Below the pieces are notes generated by a model. That model did no database searches. It saw nothing but the letters and a program-made list of their open reading frames with translations, and was not told the DNA's origin. From positions 1 to 18,674 of the forward strand of contig DASRPA010000188.1 of assembly GCA_035646635.1 (NCBI GenBank): DNA of 18,674 bases, in the 5' to 3' direction. The position numbers and the translations under genes were made by a program. Positions 1 through 6,920 of the stretch are shown here, piece by piece. The stretch is from JACDAL01 sp035646635 (GTDB lineage Bacteria > Actinomycetota > CADDZG01 > WHSQ01). Position 1 is the stretch's first letter, and each line of letters opens with the position of its first letter.

Positions 1-2
1 CG

Positions 3-917
3 GCGCCACACGGCGCCCCAGCAAGAACTGAGACGTGGAAGTGCCAAGGGTGCGGGGCCACCAATCGGGCGGGCGCGCAATGGTGCGGACAATGCTTCGC
101 CGCTTTCACCCCCACTCCCATCCCCGCCGCCGAGCCCGTGCGCAAGACTGCGCCCACTTCCGGCGAAGCACCTCCAGTAACCGAGGAGGCCGAACCCGTG
201 CGCGAGGCCGCTCCCACCTCGCTCGAAGAAGCACTGCTGCTCCTGGCCAAGAGGTCGGGGAGCGCCGCTGCGACCCCGGCACCTCGGCGACAGACCCCGC
301 CCCCACCAGGGTTCGAGGCTGCGGCCGACCCCGCACCGGGCGCCGCAGCTCCACTTGTTTCATCACCGGCCGCCGAGGCGCTCGATCAGGGAGCAGCCGA
401 CGTCGGCCCCAGAGTGACCGAGGCCGACGCCGGGTCGTTCAGCGTCCGGTCCGGGGAAGTCACCTGGGCCTGCAAATGGTGTGAGGCAAGAAACCCCCTT
501 GCCGAGCAGAGCTGCTCCGTCTGCGGAGCCGGCTTCGGCGAGGTCCTCAAGGAGGAGAAGCCTCAGGTAGCCCGCGACCCGGGAGTGGTTGCCTTGCTGT
601 CGTTGTTCCTTCCCGGAGCGGGGCACGCCTATATGGGCCAGTGGGGCCAGGGAGTGGCGCGTGCCGTCGTCAGCATCTGGGCGGTGCTCGTCTGCTTCTT
701 CGCCGGCGTCCAGGGCGGGAAGGGGATGCTGCTGGCGATCGCCTTCGGCGTCATCGCCTTCTCTCTGTGGGTGATCTCCGCCCACGACGCCTTCCGCGAG
801 GCGTCGGGCTCGCCGGGCCTCGCCCTGATCAAGAGCCAGCACTTTCTCTATCTGGTCTTGGGGCTGCTGGGGCTGCAAATCTCCATGGTCTTCATCGTGG
901 CGCTCAGCTCTAGCTGA
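3..917 (+). CDS. Double RanBP2-type zinc-finger membrane protein (5' partial)
   Basis: The reading frame is open from the left edge, so the true start lies outside the window. Near the start is a finger of the form W-x-C-x2-C-x3-N-x6-C-x2-C (bases about 36-92), and a second with exactly the same spacing lies at about 469-531. That spacing is the RanBP2-type zinc-ribbon consensus. A Pro/Ala-rich linker of roughly 125 residues separates them and looks disordered. The C-terminal ~110 residues hold about four hydrophobic segments; the first carries an LPGAGHAYMGQ motif resembling TM2-domain and related small membrane proteins. The fingers would probably face the cytoplasm, but what they bind is unknown. 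The 3' end overlaps the convergent peptidase gene by 8 bp. A GTG at 138 would give a shorter ORF but would remove the first finger, so I reject it as the start. Function is unassigned. Confidence 0.8.
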   Translation, partial: APHGAPARTETWKCQGCGATNRAGAQWCGQCFAAFTPTPIPAAEPVRKTAPTSGEAPPVTEEAEPVREAAPTSLEEALLLLAKRSGSAAATPAPRRQTPPPPGFEAAADPAPGAAAPLVSSPAAEALDQGAADVGPRVTEADAGSFSVRSGEVTWACKWCEARNPLAEQSCSVCGAGFGEVLKEEKPQVARDPGVVALLSLFLPGAGHAYMGQWGQGVARAVVSIWAVLVCFFAGVQGGKGMLLAIAFGVIAFSLWVISAHDAFREASGSPGLALIKSQHFLYLVLGLLGLQISMVFIVALSSS

Positions 918-1770
918 CCGAAGCAATCCGCACCGCGTCGACCATTCCCTCGGGACCGGCGACGAACCACGAGCCGCCCCTATAGGCGGCGCCGACACCG
1001 CCCCCATCGTCCAACGCGAGAAGGCCCGCGGCGGCATCTCCTCGACGCTCTCCGAGCATCGCGATGACGGATTCGCACGCTTGTTGCGGAGCGACCCCGT
1101 TCTCGATCAAGTGGCCCGCTCGCAGGCTCGCGAGCGTCTCGATGAACAGTTCGCCGACCCCGGTCCCGGTGACCGCTGCCTTCCGTGACGCGTAGAAGCC
1201 GGCGCCGAACAGGGGGGAATCGCCGACTCTCCCGGGCATCTGACCGGTAACACCTCCGGTCGAGCTCCCCGCGCACAGGCGGCCGCCGTCGTCGAGAGCG
1301 ACCGCTCCCACGGTGTCCACCTGATCGGCCCCCCCAAAGCTCTGACCGCCGCCGGGCCCCCCCGAGGTCGCAGCCCGCCACGATCGTTGCTCTGGAGTCG
1401 TGTCCTCTAGTGGTTCGAGCCCTATCTCGGCGGCAAACCGAGTTGCCCCCGGCCCCGCCATCAAGACGTGCTGGGTGCGCTCGAGGACCGCGCGCGCCAG
1501 TCGGATGGGATTGCGCACCGCGACCCCGGCAACCGCTCCGAGGGCACCGGTGGATCCATCCGCGATCCCGGCATCGAGCTCGAGCTCGCCGGCCACGTTG
1601 AGGACTGCGCCGTAGCCCGCGTTCAGCTCGGGGTCGTCCTCCAGCTTGCAGATCGCGGCCTCCACGGCCCCCACAGCGCTCGACGACTCTCGTGCCGCGT
1701 CGACCGCGAAGGTCAGGTCGCGCGCCGGCCGGGTCCTCCCCGAGACTCCACCATGGACGTATAGGCGCAT
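910..1770 (-). CDS. Isoaspartyl peptidase / L-asparaginase (Ntn hydrolase, T2 family)
   Basis: Plant-type asparaginase/isoaspartyl dipeptidase of 286 aa. The family is made as a proenzyme that cleaves itself to expose an N-terminal threonine, then hydrolyses isoaspartyl peptides and often asparagine. Seen here: HGG near the N terminus (residues 6-8), the DTVGAVALD autocleavage site with nucleophile Thr153, the STGG loop (170-173), and the R-x-GDSP substrate-binding motif (181-186). It is somewhat shorter than the roughly 320 aa E. coli IaaA, mainly in the linker before the nucleophile. The ATG at 1768-1770 has a GAGGA Shine-Dalgarno 7 nt upstream. The gene converges on the zinc-finger membrane protein and is divergent from the metallophosphoesterase 70 bp away. 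Likely role: cytoplasmic turnover of damaged aspartyl peptides. Preference between peptidase and asparaginase cannot be decided from sequence. Confidence 0.92.
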   Translation of the reverse strand: MRLYVHGGVSGRTRPARDLTFAVDAARESSSAVGAVEAAICKLEDDPELNAGYGAVLNVAGELELDAGIADGSTGALGAVAGVAVRNPIRLARAVLERTQHVLMAGPGATRFAAEIGLEPLEDTTPEQRSWRAATSGGPGGGQSFGGADQVDTVGAVALDDGGRLCAGSSTGGVTGQMPGRVGDSPLFGAGFYASRKAAVTGTGVGELFIETLASLRAGHLIENGVAPQQACESVIAMLGERRGDAAAGLLALDDGGGVGAAYRGGSWFVAGPEGMVDAVRIASVS

Positions 1771-1828
1771 GATCTGATCCTCTGTGGCTTCGCCGCCGGC
1801 GTCAACGATCTTGAGTGGGGCGACCCGG

Positions 1829-1834
1829 TACCAT
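1829..1834 (+). promoter_or_regulatory. -10 element (TACCAT), leaderless start of metallophosphoesterase
   Basis: TACCAT ends 6 nt before the GTG at 1841 and no Shine-Dalgarno precedes the GTG. This matches the TANNNT-then-start layout of leaderless actinobacterial mRNAs. No good -35 hexamer is visible at 16-18 nt. Confidence 0.55.
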
Positions 1835-1840
1835 CCTCGG

Positions 1841-2620
1841 GTGGCGATCTATGTCGTGTCCGATCTTCACGGAGCAGACGACGCGCTCGTGAAGGCGGTG
1901 CCGGAGGGCGCCATCCTGCTCCTCTTGGGAGACCTCATCAACTTCATCGACTACACCTCGATGAGCGGGATCCTCACCGAGGTCTTTTCTGTCGAGACCG
2001 TTTCCGAGGTCGTCCGCCTGCGCACGGCCGGCGATGTACTCGAGGCCCGGCGAGTCATGGAGGCTCGCTCCGAGGGCAGGGAGCATGAGGTGCGAGCGGA
2101 GATCGGATCGCTCGTTCGTACCGAGTACGACCGGGTGTTCGGGGCCCTGCCCGAGCCCACCTATCTCATCCTCGGCAACGTCGACAACCCGAAGACCGCT
2201 CACTCGCTTTGTGAGGCCACCCCGGCCGTGATGTGGGCCGACGGCCGCGTCTTCGAGCTCGACGGCGAGCGCTTCGGCTTCGTGGGGGGAGCGCTGCCCA
2301 CCCCGCTGCACGTGGCCGGCGAGATCTCGGTCGAGGAGATGAGGGTCAAGGTGGAGTCGCTGGGGGAGGCCGATGTGCTCTGCTCCCACATACCTCCGGC
2401 GGTGCCGGAGCTGTGTTACGACACCAGAGCCAAGAGGGTCGAGCGGGGCAGCGACGCGCTGTTGGCCTACATCGAGGAGGTGCAACCGCGCCGCCACTAC
2501 TTCGGTCACGTGCACCAGCCGCTTCTGTCCTCGATGCACATAGGGCGCACGCTGTGCCTGAACGTGGGCTACTTCAGGAGGACCCGCCGGGCCTTCGCCC
2601 ACCGCCCCGGCGACGACTGA
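1841..2620 (+). CDS. Calcineurin-like metallophosphoesterase
   Basis: A 259 aa cytoplasmic protein with the metal-binding motifs of the metallophosphoesterase fold: D-x-H (Asp8, His10 in SDLHG), GD (30-31), GN-x-D (112-115, in place of the usual GNHE/D), a histidine in SHIPP (His183), and the C-terminal GHVH (222-225). The metal site therefore looks complete. It lacks a signal peptide. The GTG at 1841 is chosen because the product then begins directly with the first beta strand (VAIYVVSDLHG) and a TACCAT -10 element lies 6 nt upstream, the leaderless arrangement seen elsewhere in this window. A further in-frame start at 1784 would place the promoter inside the gene. The substrate (phosphodiester or phosphomonoester) is unknown. 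It is likely a single-gene unit; the kinase after it has its own promoter. Confidence 0.85.
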   Translation: MAIYVVSDLHGADDALVKAVPEGAILLLLGDLINFIDYTSMSGILTEVFSVETVSEVVRLRTAGDVLEARRVMEARSEGREHEVRAEIGSLVRTEYDRVFGALPEPTYLILGNVDNPKTAHSLCEATPAVMWADGRVFELDGERFGFVGGALPTPLHVAGEISVEEMRVKVESLGEADVLCSHIPPAVPELCYDTRAKRVERGSDALLAYIEEVQPRRHYFGHVHQPLLSSMHIGRTLCLNVGYFRRTRRAFAHRPGDD

Positions 2621-2724
2621 GGGGCGGGCGGAGGGGAGTCCAGGCAAGCCTCATGGCGACCGACTTTCTCCACCTCAGCAGCGCCCCACCGCTCGAATAG
2701 AGGAAAAAGTGGCCGCACCGGCCC

Positions 2725-2730
2725 TATCCT
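2725..2730 (+). promoter_or_regulatory. -10 element (TATCCT), leaderless start of ROK kinase operon
   Basis: TATCCT lies exactly 6 nt upstream of the GTG at 2737, with no ribosome-binding site between. The 116 bp gap upstream holds no other recognisable feature. Confidence 0.6.
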
Positions 2731-2736
2731 GTTTGG

Positions 2737-3705
2737 GTGGGACTCAGACGCACGGCCATCGGAATCGACGTGGGCGGGACCGGCACCAAGGCCGCCCTGG
2801 TTCACGACTCGGGCGAGATCGTGGGGCGCGTCGAGCGACCGACGGTGTTCTCGGGCGGCACCAAGGGAGCGATCGCCGTGGCCGAGGACCTGATGGTCAA
2901 GGCGGTCGAGCTTGGCCTGGAGGTCGAAGCCGTCGGCATCGGCGCGGCCGGCTTCATCGACGCCGCCAGCGGAACCGTGACCTTCGCGCCGAACTTCACC
3001 TACGACGACCCGCACATCGCGCAGGCGGTGCGTACGCACACGGGTCTTCCCACCCTGGTAGACAACGACGCCAACGCCGCCTGCTGGGGAGAGCGCGCTC
3101 ACGGCTCGGCACGGGGATCGGACCATGTCGCATACCTCGGGATGGGCACCGGTATCGGCTCGGGATTCATCGAAGCGGGCCGGCTAGTGCGCGGGTTGAC
3201 CGGAGCGGGGGCGGAGATGGGCCATACCGTGATCGAGGCCTTCGGCCCCCCTTGCAAGTGCGGGCTCCGAGGCTGCCTCGAACAGTACGCGTCGGGCCAG
3301 GCGATCGCGCGTATGGCGAGAGAGGCGCTGGCCGAGGATCCGGCAAGCTCGATCCTCGAATATGCCGCCTCCATCGCCGAGGTGACGGCGGCCGATGTGT
3401 CCCGTGCCGCTCATGAATACGATGAGACCGCATGCGCCGTGCTGCGGCGGGCCGGCCGTGCGTTGGCGATCGGGCTGTCCAACATCGCCAACATCTTCGA
3501 CCCCGAGGTCATCGTTCTGGGCGGGGGAGTGGTGCGGGCGGGGGAGCCCTTCTTGGGCCCGGCCCGCGACGAGATCGCCCGCATGACCCAGGCGCAGCGA
3601 AGAAGGCCGCTGCGCATAGTGATCGCCGCCCTGGGGGGAGACGCGGGCATCATCGGGGCTGCAGCGTTGGCCCTCGCCGAGGCGCCGGGTATATCGGAGG
3701 AGTGA
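2737..3705 (+). CDS. ROK-family glucokinase
   Basis: A 322 aa ROK sugar kinase, most likely ATP-dependent glucokinase (glucose to glucose 6-phosphate). Phosphate-binding motif DVGGTGTK is at 11-18; the catalytic aspartate is Asp111 in VDNDANAACWGE; GMGTGIGSG (135-143) follows. The ROK zinc site is intact: His163 with the C-x-C-G-x2-G-C-x-E cluster at 173-182. Length fits the family (about 310-325 aa). I saw no DNA-binding N-terminal domain, so it is an enzyme and not a NagC/XylR-type repressor. The GTG start is chosen because TATCCT lies 6 nt upstream and residue 8 begins the first strand. It heads a tight operon: its TGA overlaps the ATG of the DUF1232 gene by one base. Together with the phosphofructokinase at the right end it supplies upper glycolysis. 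Sugar specificity is inferred from family only. Confidence 0.9.
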   Translation: MGLRRTAIGIDVGGTGTKAALVHDSGEIVGRVERPTVFSGGTKGAIAVAEDLMVKAVELGLEVEAVGIGAAGFIDAASGTVTFAPNFTYDDPHIAQAVRTHTGLPTLVDNDANAACWGERAHGSARGSDHVAYLGMGTGIGSGFIEAGRLVRGLTGAGAEMGHTVIEAFGPPCKCGLRGCLEQYASGQAIARMAREALAEDPASSILEYAASIAEVTAADVSRAAHEYDETACAVLRRAGRALAIGLSNIANIFDPEVIVLGGGVVRAGEPFLGPARDEIARMTQAQRRRPLRIVIAALGGDAGIIGAAALALAEAPGISEE

Positions 3706-4124
3706 TGACCAATTCCAGCAACGGAGAAGGGGGCCGGAGAGACATGATCGAGCGACGGGACCGGATCGTGAGGCAGACGACGTTGAAGGAATACGCGCTG
3801 ATCGCGCCGCGCTTGGTCAAGCTGATGGTGCGCCTGATGAGGGACCCTCGCGTCCCTCCCCGCAGCAAGGCCGTGCTGGTCTTGGTGGCCGGCTACCTCG
3901 CTTCGCCCATCGATGTCATACCCGACATGATCCCGGGAGTGGGGCAGCTCGACGATCTCGTGATCGCGGCGTTCGCCCTCGATTACATGATCAACCAGGT
4001 CCCGGTCGAAATTCTCAAAGAGCACTGGGACGGCGACGAAGACGTGCTCGAGCTCATCCGCAACATCGCCGAGATCGCCGGCTCTCTCGTGCCGCGCTGG
4101 CTCAAGCGGCTGCTGCCAGGTTGA
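3705..4124 (+). CDS. DUF1232 (YkvA-like) small membrane-associated protein
   Basis: A 139 aa protein whose middle carries the DUF1232 signature: PRSKAVLVLVAGYLASPIDV followed by IPDMIPGVGQLDD (about residues 52-84). The family is widespread, short and poorly characterised, and is thought to associate with membranes through this hydrophobic stretch. The rest is basic and helical. The ATG at 3705 shares its first base with the preceding TGA and has GGAGG at 3696-3700, so it is translated from the polycistronic message. A second ATG at 3744, also after a purine-rich stretch, would remove 13 polar N-terminal residues and is a possible alternative. It ends 13 bp before the next membrane protein. 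No function can be assigned. Confidence 0.85.
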   Translation: MTNSSNGEGGRRDMIERRDRIVRQTTLKEYALIAPRLVKLMVRLMRDPRVPPRSKAVLVLVAGYLASPIDVIPDMIPGVGQLDDLVIAAFALDYMINQVPVEILKEHWDGDEDVLELIRNIAEIAGSLVPRWLKRLLPG

Positions 4125-4137
4125 TGAAGGCGCCCTC

Positions 4138-4902
4138 TTGAGGGGCGCCGAGTCGGTCGTGGCCCTGGTCCTGCTGGAGTGGGGCGCCGGGCTGCTGGCG
4201 GCCGCGGCCTGGACGCAGTCGTGGTCGATCGTGCGGCGCGGCCACTTTCGCGTCGTGGCGTGGACCGGCGTGCTCCTGGCGGTGTTGGCGGGACTCGCCC
4301 TGCGAGCGACCGGAGAAGCCGGCCTGCTGATGGCCACGTTCGTTGCGGTCGCTGCGGTTTACCTGGCGGGCCAGTACGTGCGGGCCGAGCAGGCCGGCGT
4401 GGTGGCCGGCTACGCAGGCGGGGCGCTCGGAGTCGCGGCCCTGGCTTTTCTTGCGGCCCTGGTTCCTTCGTGGCCGTGGTTGCAGGCAATAGCGGGGCTC
4501 GTCTCCGGCGCTCTCCTGCTGGGCGCGGTGACGAACGGCATGCTGCTGGGCCACTGGTACCTGAACCAGCCGGGGCTCAAGACCTGGGCACTGGCCCGGC
4601 TCACCACGCTGTCCCTGGTAGGAGTCGCAGCGAGCGGAGTCGCGGGAGTGGCTGGAGGCGGCTTGTTGGGAGGCGCCTCCACAGAGGGTGCGGCCTTCTC
4701 CTTTCCCGGTTCGGGGTCGTTGTCGACAGCTTTCTTTGTGATCTGGCTGAGCCTGGTGGCCTTTACCGGAGCAGTCGTGTGGATGGCCAAAAGGTGTGTC
4801 GAGATCCGCTCGATCCAGTCCGCCACCGGCCTTTACTACGTCGCCATCCTCACAGCCGGCGTGTCGGAGTTCCTGGTGCGATACCTCATGCTCAGTGCAT
4901 GA
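4138..4902 (+). CDS. Multi-pass membrane protein of unknown function
   Basis: I do not recognise this family with confidence. The 254 aa product has about seven or eight hydrophobic helices (roughly residues 5-25, 39-57, 63-81, 87-109, 115-138, 155-178, 195-217, 230-250). The most distinctive stretch is GMLLGHWYLNQP at 134-145, ending helix five, with a histidine and aromatic residues that could bind a cofactor or metal; this is inference. The TTG at 4138 is preferred because GAAGG lies 7 nt upstream and no earlier start is available in frame; a GTG at 4159 is a possible alternative. It follows the DUF1232 gene by 13 bp and overlaps the LLM oxidoreductase by the ATGA tetranucleotide, so the three are almost certainly co-transcribed. 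No signal peptide separate from the first helix is evident. Confidence 0.8.
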   Translation: MRGAESVVALVLLEWGAGLLAAAAWTQSWSIVRRGHFRVVAWTGVLLAVLAGLALRATGEAGLLMATFVAVAAVYLAGQYVRAEQAGVVAGYAGGALGVAALAFLAALVPSWPWLQAIAGLVSGALLLGAVTNGMLLGHWYLNQPGLKTWALARLTTLSLVGVAASGVAGVAGGGLLGGASTEGAAFSFPGSGSLSTAFFVIWLSLVAFTGAVVWMAKRCVEIRSIQSATGLYYVAILTAGVSEFLVRYLMLSA

Positions 4903-5789
4903 GCGAGCTCAAGCTGGGCGTGACGCTTCCCCAATTCACCGAAGAGCCCGCCCAGGTCGTGGACGCCGCCCTGAGGGCCGAGGCGCTCGGGCTCGACTCG
5001 GCGTGGGTCTTCGATCATCTCTGGCCTCTGAGTGGAGGAAAGGAGCGTCCCGCCCTGGAAGCGTGGACGACGCTCGCCTATCTCGCCGCCGCGACCAGCC
5101 GCATCGACCTGGGCACCCTGGTCACCCGCTCGACAATCAGACAACCGGCGGTGCTGGCCAAGATGGCGGCCACGGTCGCCGAGATCGCTCCCGGCCGGCT
5201 GACCGTCGCGCTCGGTTCCGGCGACGAGCAGAGCAGGGACGAGAACGAGGCTTTCGGCGTGCCCTATTTCGCCGGCAGGCGACGGGTCGCCCAGCTGGTG
5301 AGCTGCGCCGAAGTGCTCCACGCGGCTTGGCATCATCCGCCGGTGACTCAACATGACGACTTCGTCGCAATACAAGATCTCGCCATGCTGCCGCGGCCCC
5401 CGGCTCCCCCGCGGCTGTGGCTGGCAGGTCGCTCCGAAGGAATCATCCAAGCCGCCGGCCGCCTCGCGGACGGTTGGAACGGCTGGGGCGGCGCCGCCGA
5501 AAACCTCGTCCACGACGCCGAGCGAGTACGCGCGGCGGCTGCCGGGCGAGCGGTGGAGATCACCTGGGCGGGCCTCGTGATCCTGGGCTCGGACGAGGCG
5601 GAGGCACAGCGCAAGCTGGCCTCGAGGGACCCGAGCTCATACATCTGGGGGGATCCCGCCACCGTCGCAGAAGCGCTCGCCGAGCGCCATCGCGCGGGCG
5701 CCACCCACCTGGTGATCACGTTCCCCAACGCCCGCGACCCCTCGGTCTACGCGCTCCTGGCGGAGGGCGTCCGTCCCCTGCTCCCCTGA
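4899..5789 (+). CDS. LLM-class (probably F420-dependent) oxidoreductase
   Basis: A 296 aa luciferase-like TIM-barrel oxidoreductase. Family marks: the N-terminal strand LKLGVTLPQF; the AEALGLDSAWVFDHLWP segment (first helix and second strand); the substrate/cofactor region RIDLGTLVTRSTIRQPAVLA; and APGRLTVALGSGDE, typical of the actinobacterial F420-using subgroup rather than flavin-using luciferases. The C-terminal GDPATVAEALAERHRAGATH also fits. Assignment of F420 over FMN is by family resemblance and cannot be proven here. The ATG overlaps the stop of the upstream membrane protein (ATGA), indicating translational coupling and a four-gene operon with the kinase. The substrate is unknown; the neighbours do not give one away. 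It ends just before the CsoR-type promoter. Confidence 0.88.
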   Translation: MSELKLGVTLPQFTEEPAQVVDAALRAEALGLDSAWVFDHLWPLSGGKERPALEAWTTLAYLAAATSRIDLGTLVTRSTIRQPAVLAKMAATVAEIAPGRLTVALGSGDEQSRDENEAFGVPYFAGRRRVAQLVSCAEVLHAAWHHPPVTQHDDFVAIQDLAMLPRPPAPPRLWLAGRSEGIIQAAGRLADGWNGWGGAAENLVHDAERVRAAAAGRAVEITWAGLVILGSDEAEAQRKLASRDPSSYIWGDPATVAEALAERHRAGATHLVITFPNARDPSVYALLAEGVRPLLP

Positions 5790-5794
5790 AAGTC

Positions 5795-5823
5795 CTGTCA
5801 TAGATACCCCCCTGGGGTATAGT
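5795..5823 (+). promoter_or_regulatory. Near-consensus promoter with CsoR-type operator in the spacer
   Basis: The -35 CTGTCA (5795-5800, 4/6 to TTGACA) and the -10 TATAGT (5818-5823) are separated by 17 bp. The spacer holds ATACCCCCCTGGGGTAT (5804-5820), a perfect inverted repeat of ATACCCC/GGGGTAT around CCT. This is the shape of copper-sensing CsoR operators, which commonly overlap the -10. Its last three bases are the first three of the -10, so a bound repressor would block polymerase. No csoR gene lies in the window. Confidence 0.72.
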
Positions 5824-5829
5824 GAAGAC

Positions 5830-6027
5830 ATTGCCACCACAACCTCGCCGGTACGGCGAATCGAGTTCCAGGTCACCGGCATGCACTGCGCATCGTGCGC
5901 CCAGCGGGTGCAGAAGACCCTGGGCGAGGCCGACGTCCTCGTCGCCGGGGTCAACCTGGCGCTCGAGCGAGCGACGGTGGAGGCAGAGCCCGAGGTCCAC
6001 GAGCGAGCGCTCGTCTTCGCGTTTTGA
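5830..6027 (+). CDS. Heavy-metal-associated (HMA) domain ORF, truncated CopA/CopZ-like
   Basis: The frame encodes about 65 residues with a heavy-metal-associated domain: RRIEFQVTGMHCASC, then a helix, then GVNLALERATVEAEPEV. The Cys-x2-Cys pair (TGMHCASC) binds Cu(I) in CopZ chaperones and in the N-terminal domains of CopA ATPases. CASC and NLALERATV look more like CopA than CopZ. The frame stops at TGA 6025-6027, before the last strand of the fold (the usual AGY segment), and no ATPase follows. No ATG, GTG or TTG precedes the first strand in this frame. The ATT at 5830 lies 6 nt after the -10, where leaderless starts fall in this window, and is taken as the start; the ATG at 5881 would remove strand one. 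Either a small metal-binding protein or the stump of a deleted copA. Confidence 0.55.
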   Translation: MATTTSPVRRIEFQVTGMHCASCAQRVQKTLGEADVLVAGVNLALERATVEAEPEVHERALVFAF

Positions 6028-6055
6028 GCGCCTCTCGGTGCGGTTTTCCGCGCTC
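6026..6055 (+). terminator. Weak hairpin after the HMA ORF
   Basis: GAGCGC (6026-6031) can pair with GCGCTC (6050-6055), and inside it GCGG-TTTT-CCGC (6040-6051) forms a competing small hairpin. There is no U tract, so termination or attenuation is only a possibility. The HAD gene starts 53 bp further on. Confidence 0.2.
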
Positions 6056-6108
6056 TGAGGTCCACAAAACCGCCGACGGCCTCACAGACTGACGAGGAGG
6101 TAATCCAG

Positions 6109-6774
6109 ATGAGTCCGATTCGGGGGTTGGTGTTCGACTTCGACGGGCTCTTGGTCGACACGGAGAGCCCTGCCTATGCGTCGTGGCAGGAGATCTACTC
6201 CGAGCACGGCCATGAGCTGACGATCGCGGCGTGGGCCGATGCGATCGGCACGATAGACGGCTTCGACCCCGTGGCCCACCTCGAGGAGCTGCTTGGAGCT
6301 CGGCTCGACGGCGATGCCCTGCGCGCCCGGAGGTTGCCGCGCCATCTGGAGCTCACCGACGCCGAGTCCGTGCGCCCGGGCGTCCAGGCATACCTCGAAG
6401 AGGCCCAGGCTCTCGGACTCGCAGTCGCAATCGCCTCGAGCAACGCGGGCGAGTGGGTGCACTCCCACCTCGAGCGCCTCGGGCTCTCGCAGGGCTGGGC
6501 GGCGATCGAGTGCGCCGACGGCGACGCGAGTGTGGCCAAGCCTGAGCCGCATCTCTATGAGGCCGTGCTGAGCAAGCTCGGGATCACCGGTGCGGAGGCG
6601 ATCGCCCTGGAGGACTCGCCCAACGGCATCGCTGCGGCCAAGGCGGCGGGCATGTTCTGCGTCGCGGTCCCAAACCCGGTAACCGTGAACCTGCGCTTGT
6701 TCGGAGCGGACGTCGTCCTGCCCTCGCTCGAAGTCATGCCGCTGTCGGACCTCATCGAGTACGCCCAGCGCTGA
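6109..6774 (+). CDS. HAD-superfamily phosphatase (beta-phosphoglucomutase-like)
   Basis: A 221 aa haloacid-dehalogenase hydrolase, subfamily with a helical cap between motifs I and II. Motif I is DFDGLLVDTE (nucleophile Asp10, acid Asp12); motif II is Ser110 in AIASSN; motif III is Lys144 in AKPEPHLY; motif IV is LEDSPNG with Glu168/Asp169. All catalytic residues are present, so it should be an active sugar-phosphate or small-metabolite phosphatase, or a phosphoglucomutase; the substrate is not predictable. The ATG at 6109 has a strong GAGGAGGT Shine-Dalgarno about 8 nt upstream, unlike the leaderless genes nearby, which suggests it is internal to a transcript, probably from the CsoR-type promoter 285 bp upstream. 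It is a separate enzyme and not the ATPase domain of a copper pump: no DKTGT motif or membrane helices. Confidence 0.9.
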   Translation: MSPIRGLVFDFDGLLVDTESPAYASWQEIYSEHGHELTIAAWADAIGTIDGFDPVAHLEELLGARLDGDALRARRLPRHLELTDAESVRPGVQAYLEEAQALGLAVAIASSNAGEWVHSHLERLGLSQGWAAIECADGDASVAKPEPHLYEAVLSKLGITGAEAIALEDSPNGIAAAKAAGMFCVAVPNPVTVNLRLFGADVVLPSLEVMPLSDLIEYAQR

Positions 6775-6815
6775 GCCCGCACCGTTGACCCACCGCCTCG
6801 GGCGCGGTGACAAGA

Positions 6816-6876
6816 GCGGACCGCGGACATCTGCCCACAGAAAACCGTGGGCAAACGCGGACCGTGGACATCTGCC
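6816..6876. repeat. 20-bp direct repeat pair with an inverted repeat between
   Basis: Two 20-bp copies (6816-6835 and 6857-6876) differ at one base and start 41 bp apart, close to four helical turns. Between them TGCCCAC (6832-6838) and GTGGGCA (6847-6853) form a perfect 7-bp inverted repeat around an A-rich 8-nt loop. The array lies just upstream of the exonuclease promoter and could be an operator. It is not the actinobacterial LexA box. Confidence 0.6.
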
Positions 6877-6908
6877 ACCCACCGGGGGCCGCGGTCGAGT
6901 CCCCGTCT

Positions 6909-6914
6909 TAGAGT
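6909..6914 (+). promoter_or_regulatory. -10 element (TAGAGT), leaderless start of exonuclease
   Basis: TAGAGT lies 6 nt upstream of the ATG at 6921 with no Shine-Dalgarno. The repeat pair ends 32 bp upstream of it, where an activator or repressor might act. Confidence 0.6.
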
Positions 6915-6920
6915 TCAGGC

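Noticed and set aside
5822..6058. 78 aa ORF from GTG 5822 (Arg/Ser-rich)
   Set aside because: It is a shadow of the HMA-domain frame and its GTG overlaps the -10 hexamer; the product has no fold-like pattern.
6109..6774. HAD protein as a detached ATPase domain of a copper pump
   Set aside because: It has the DFDGLLVDTE motif and a cap domain, not the DKTGT phosphorylation motif of P-type ATPases.
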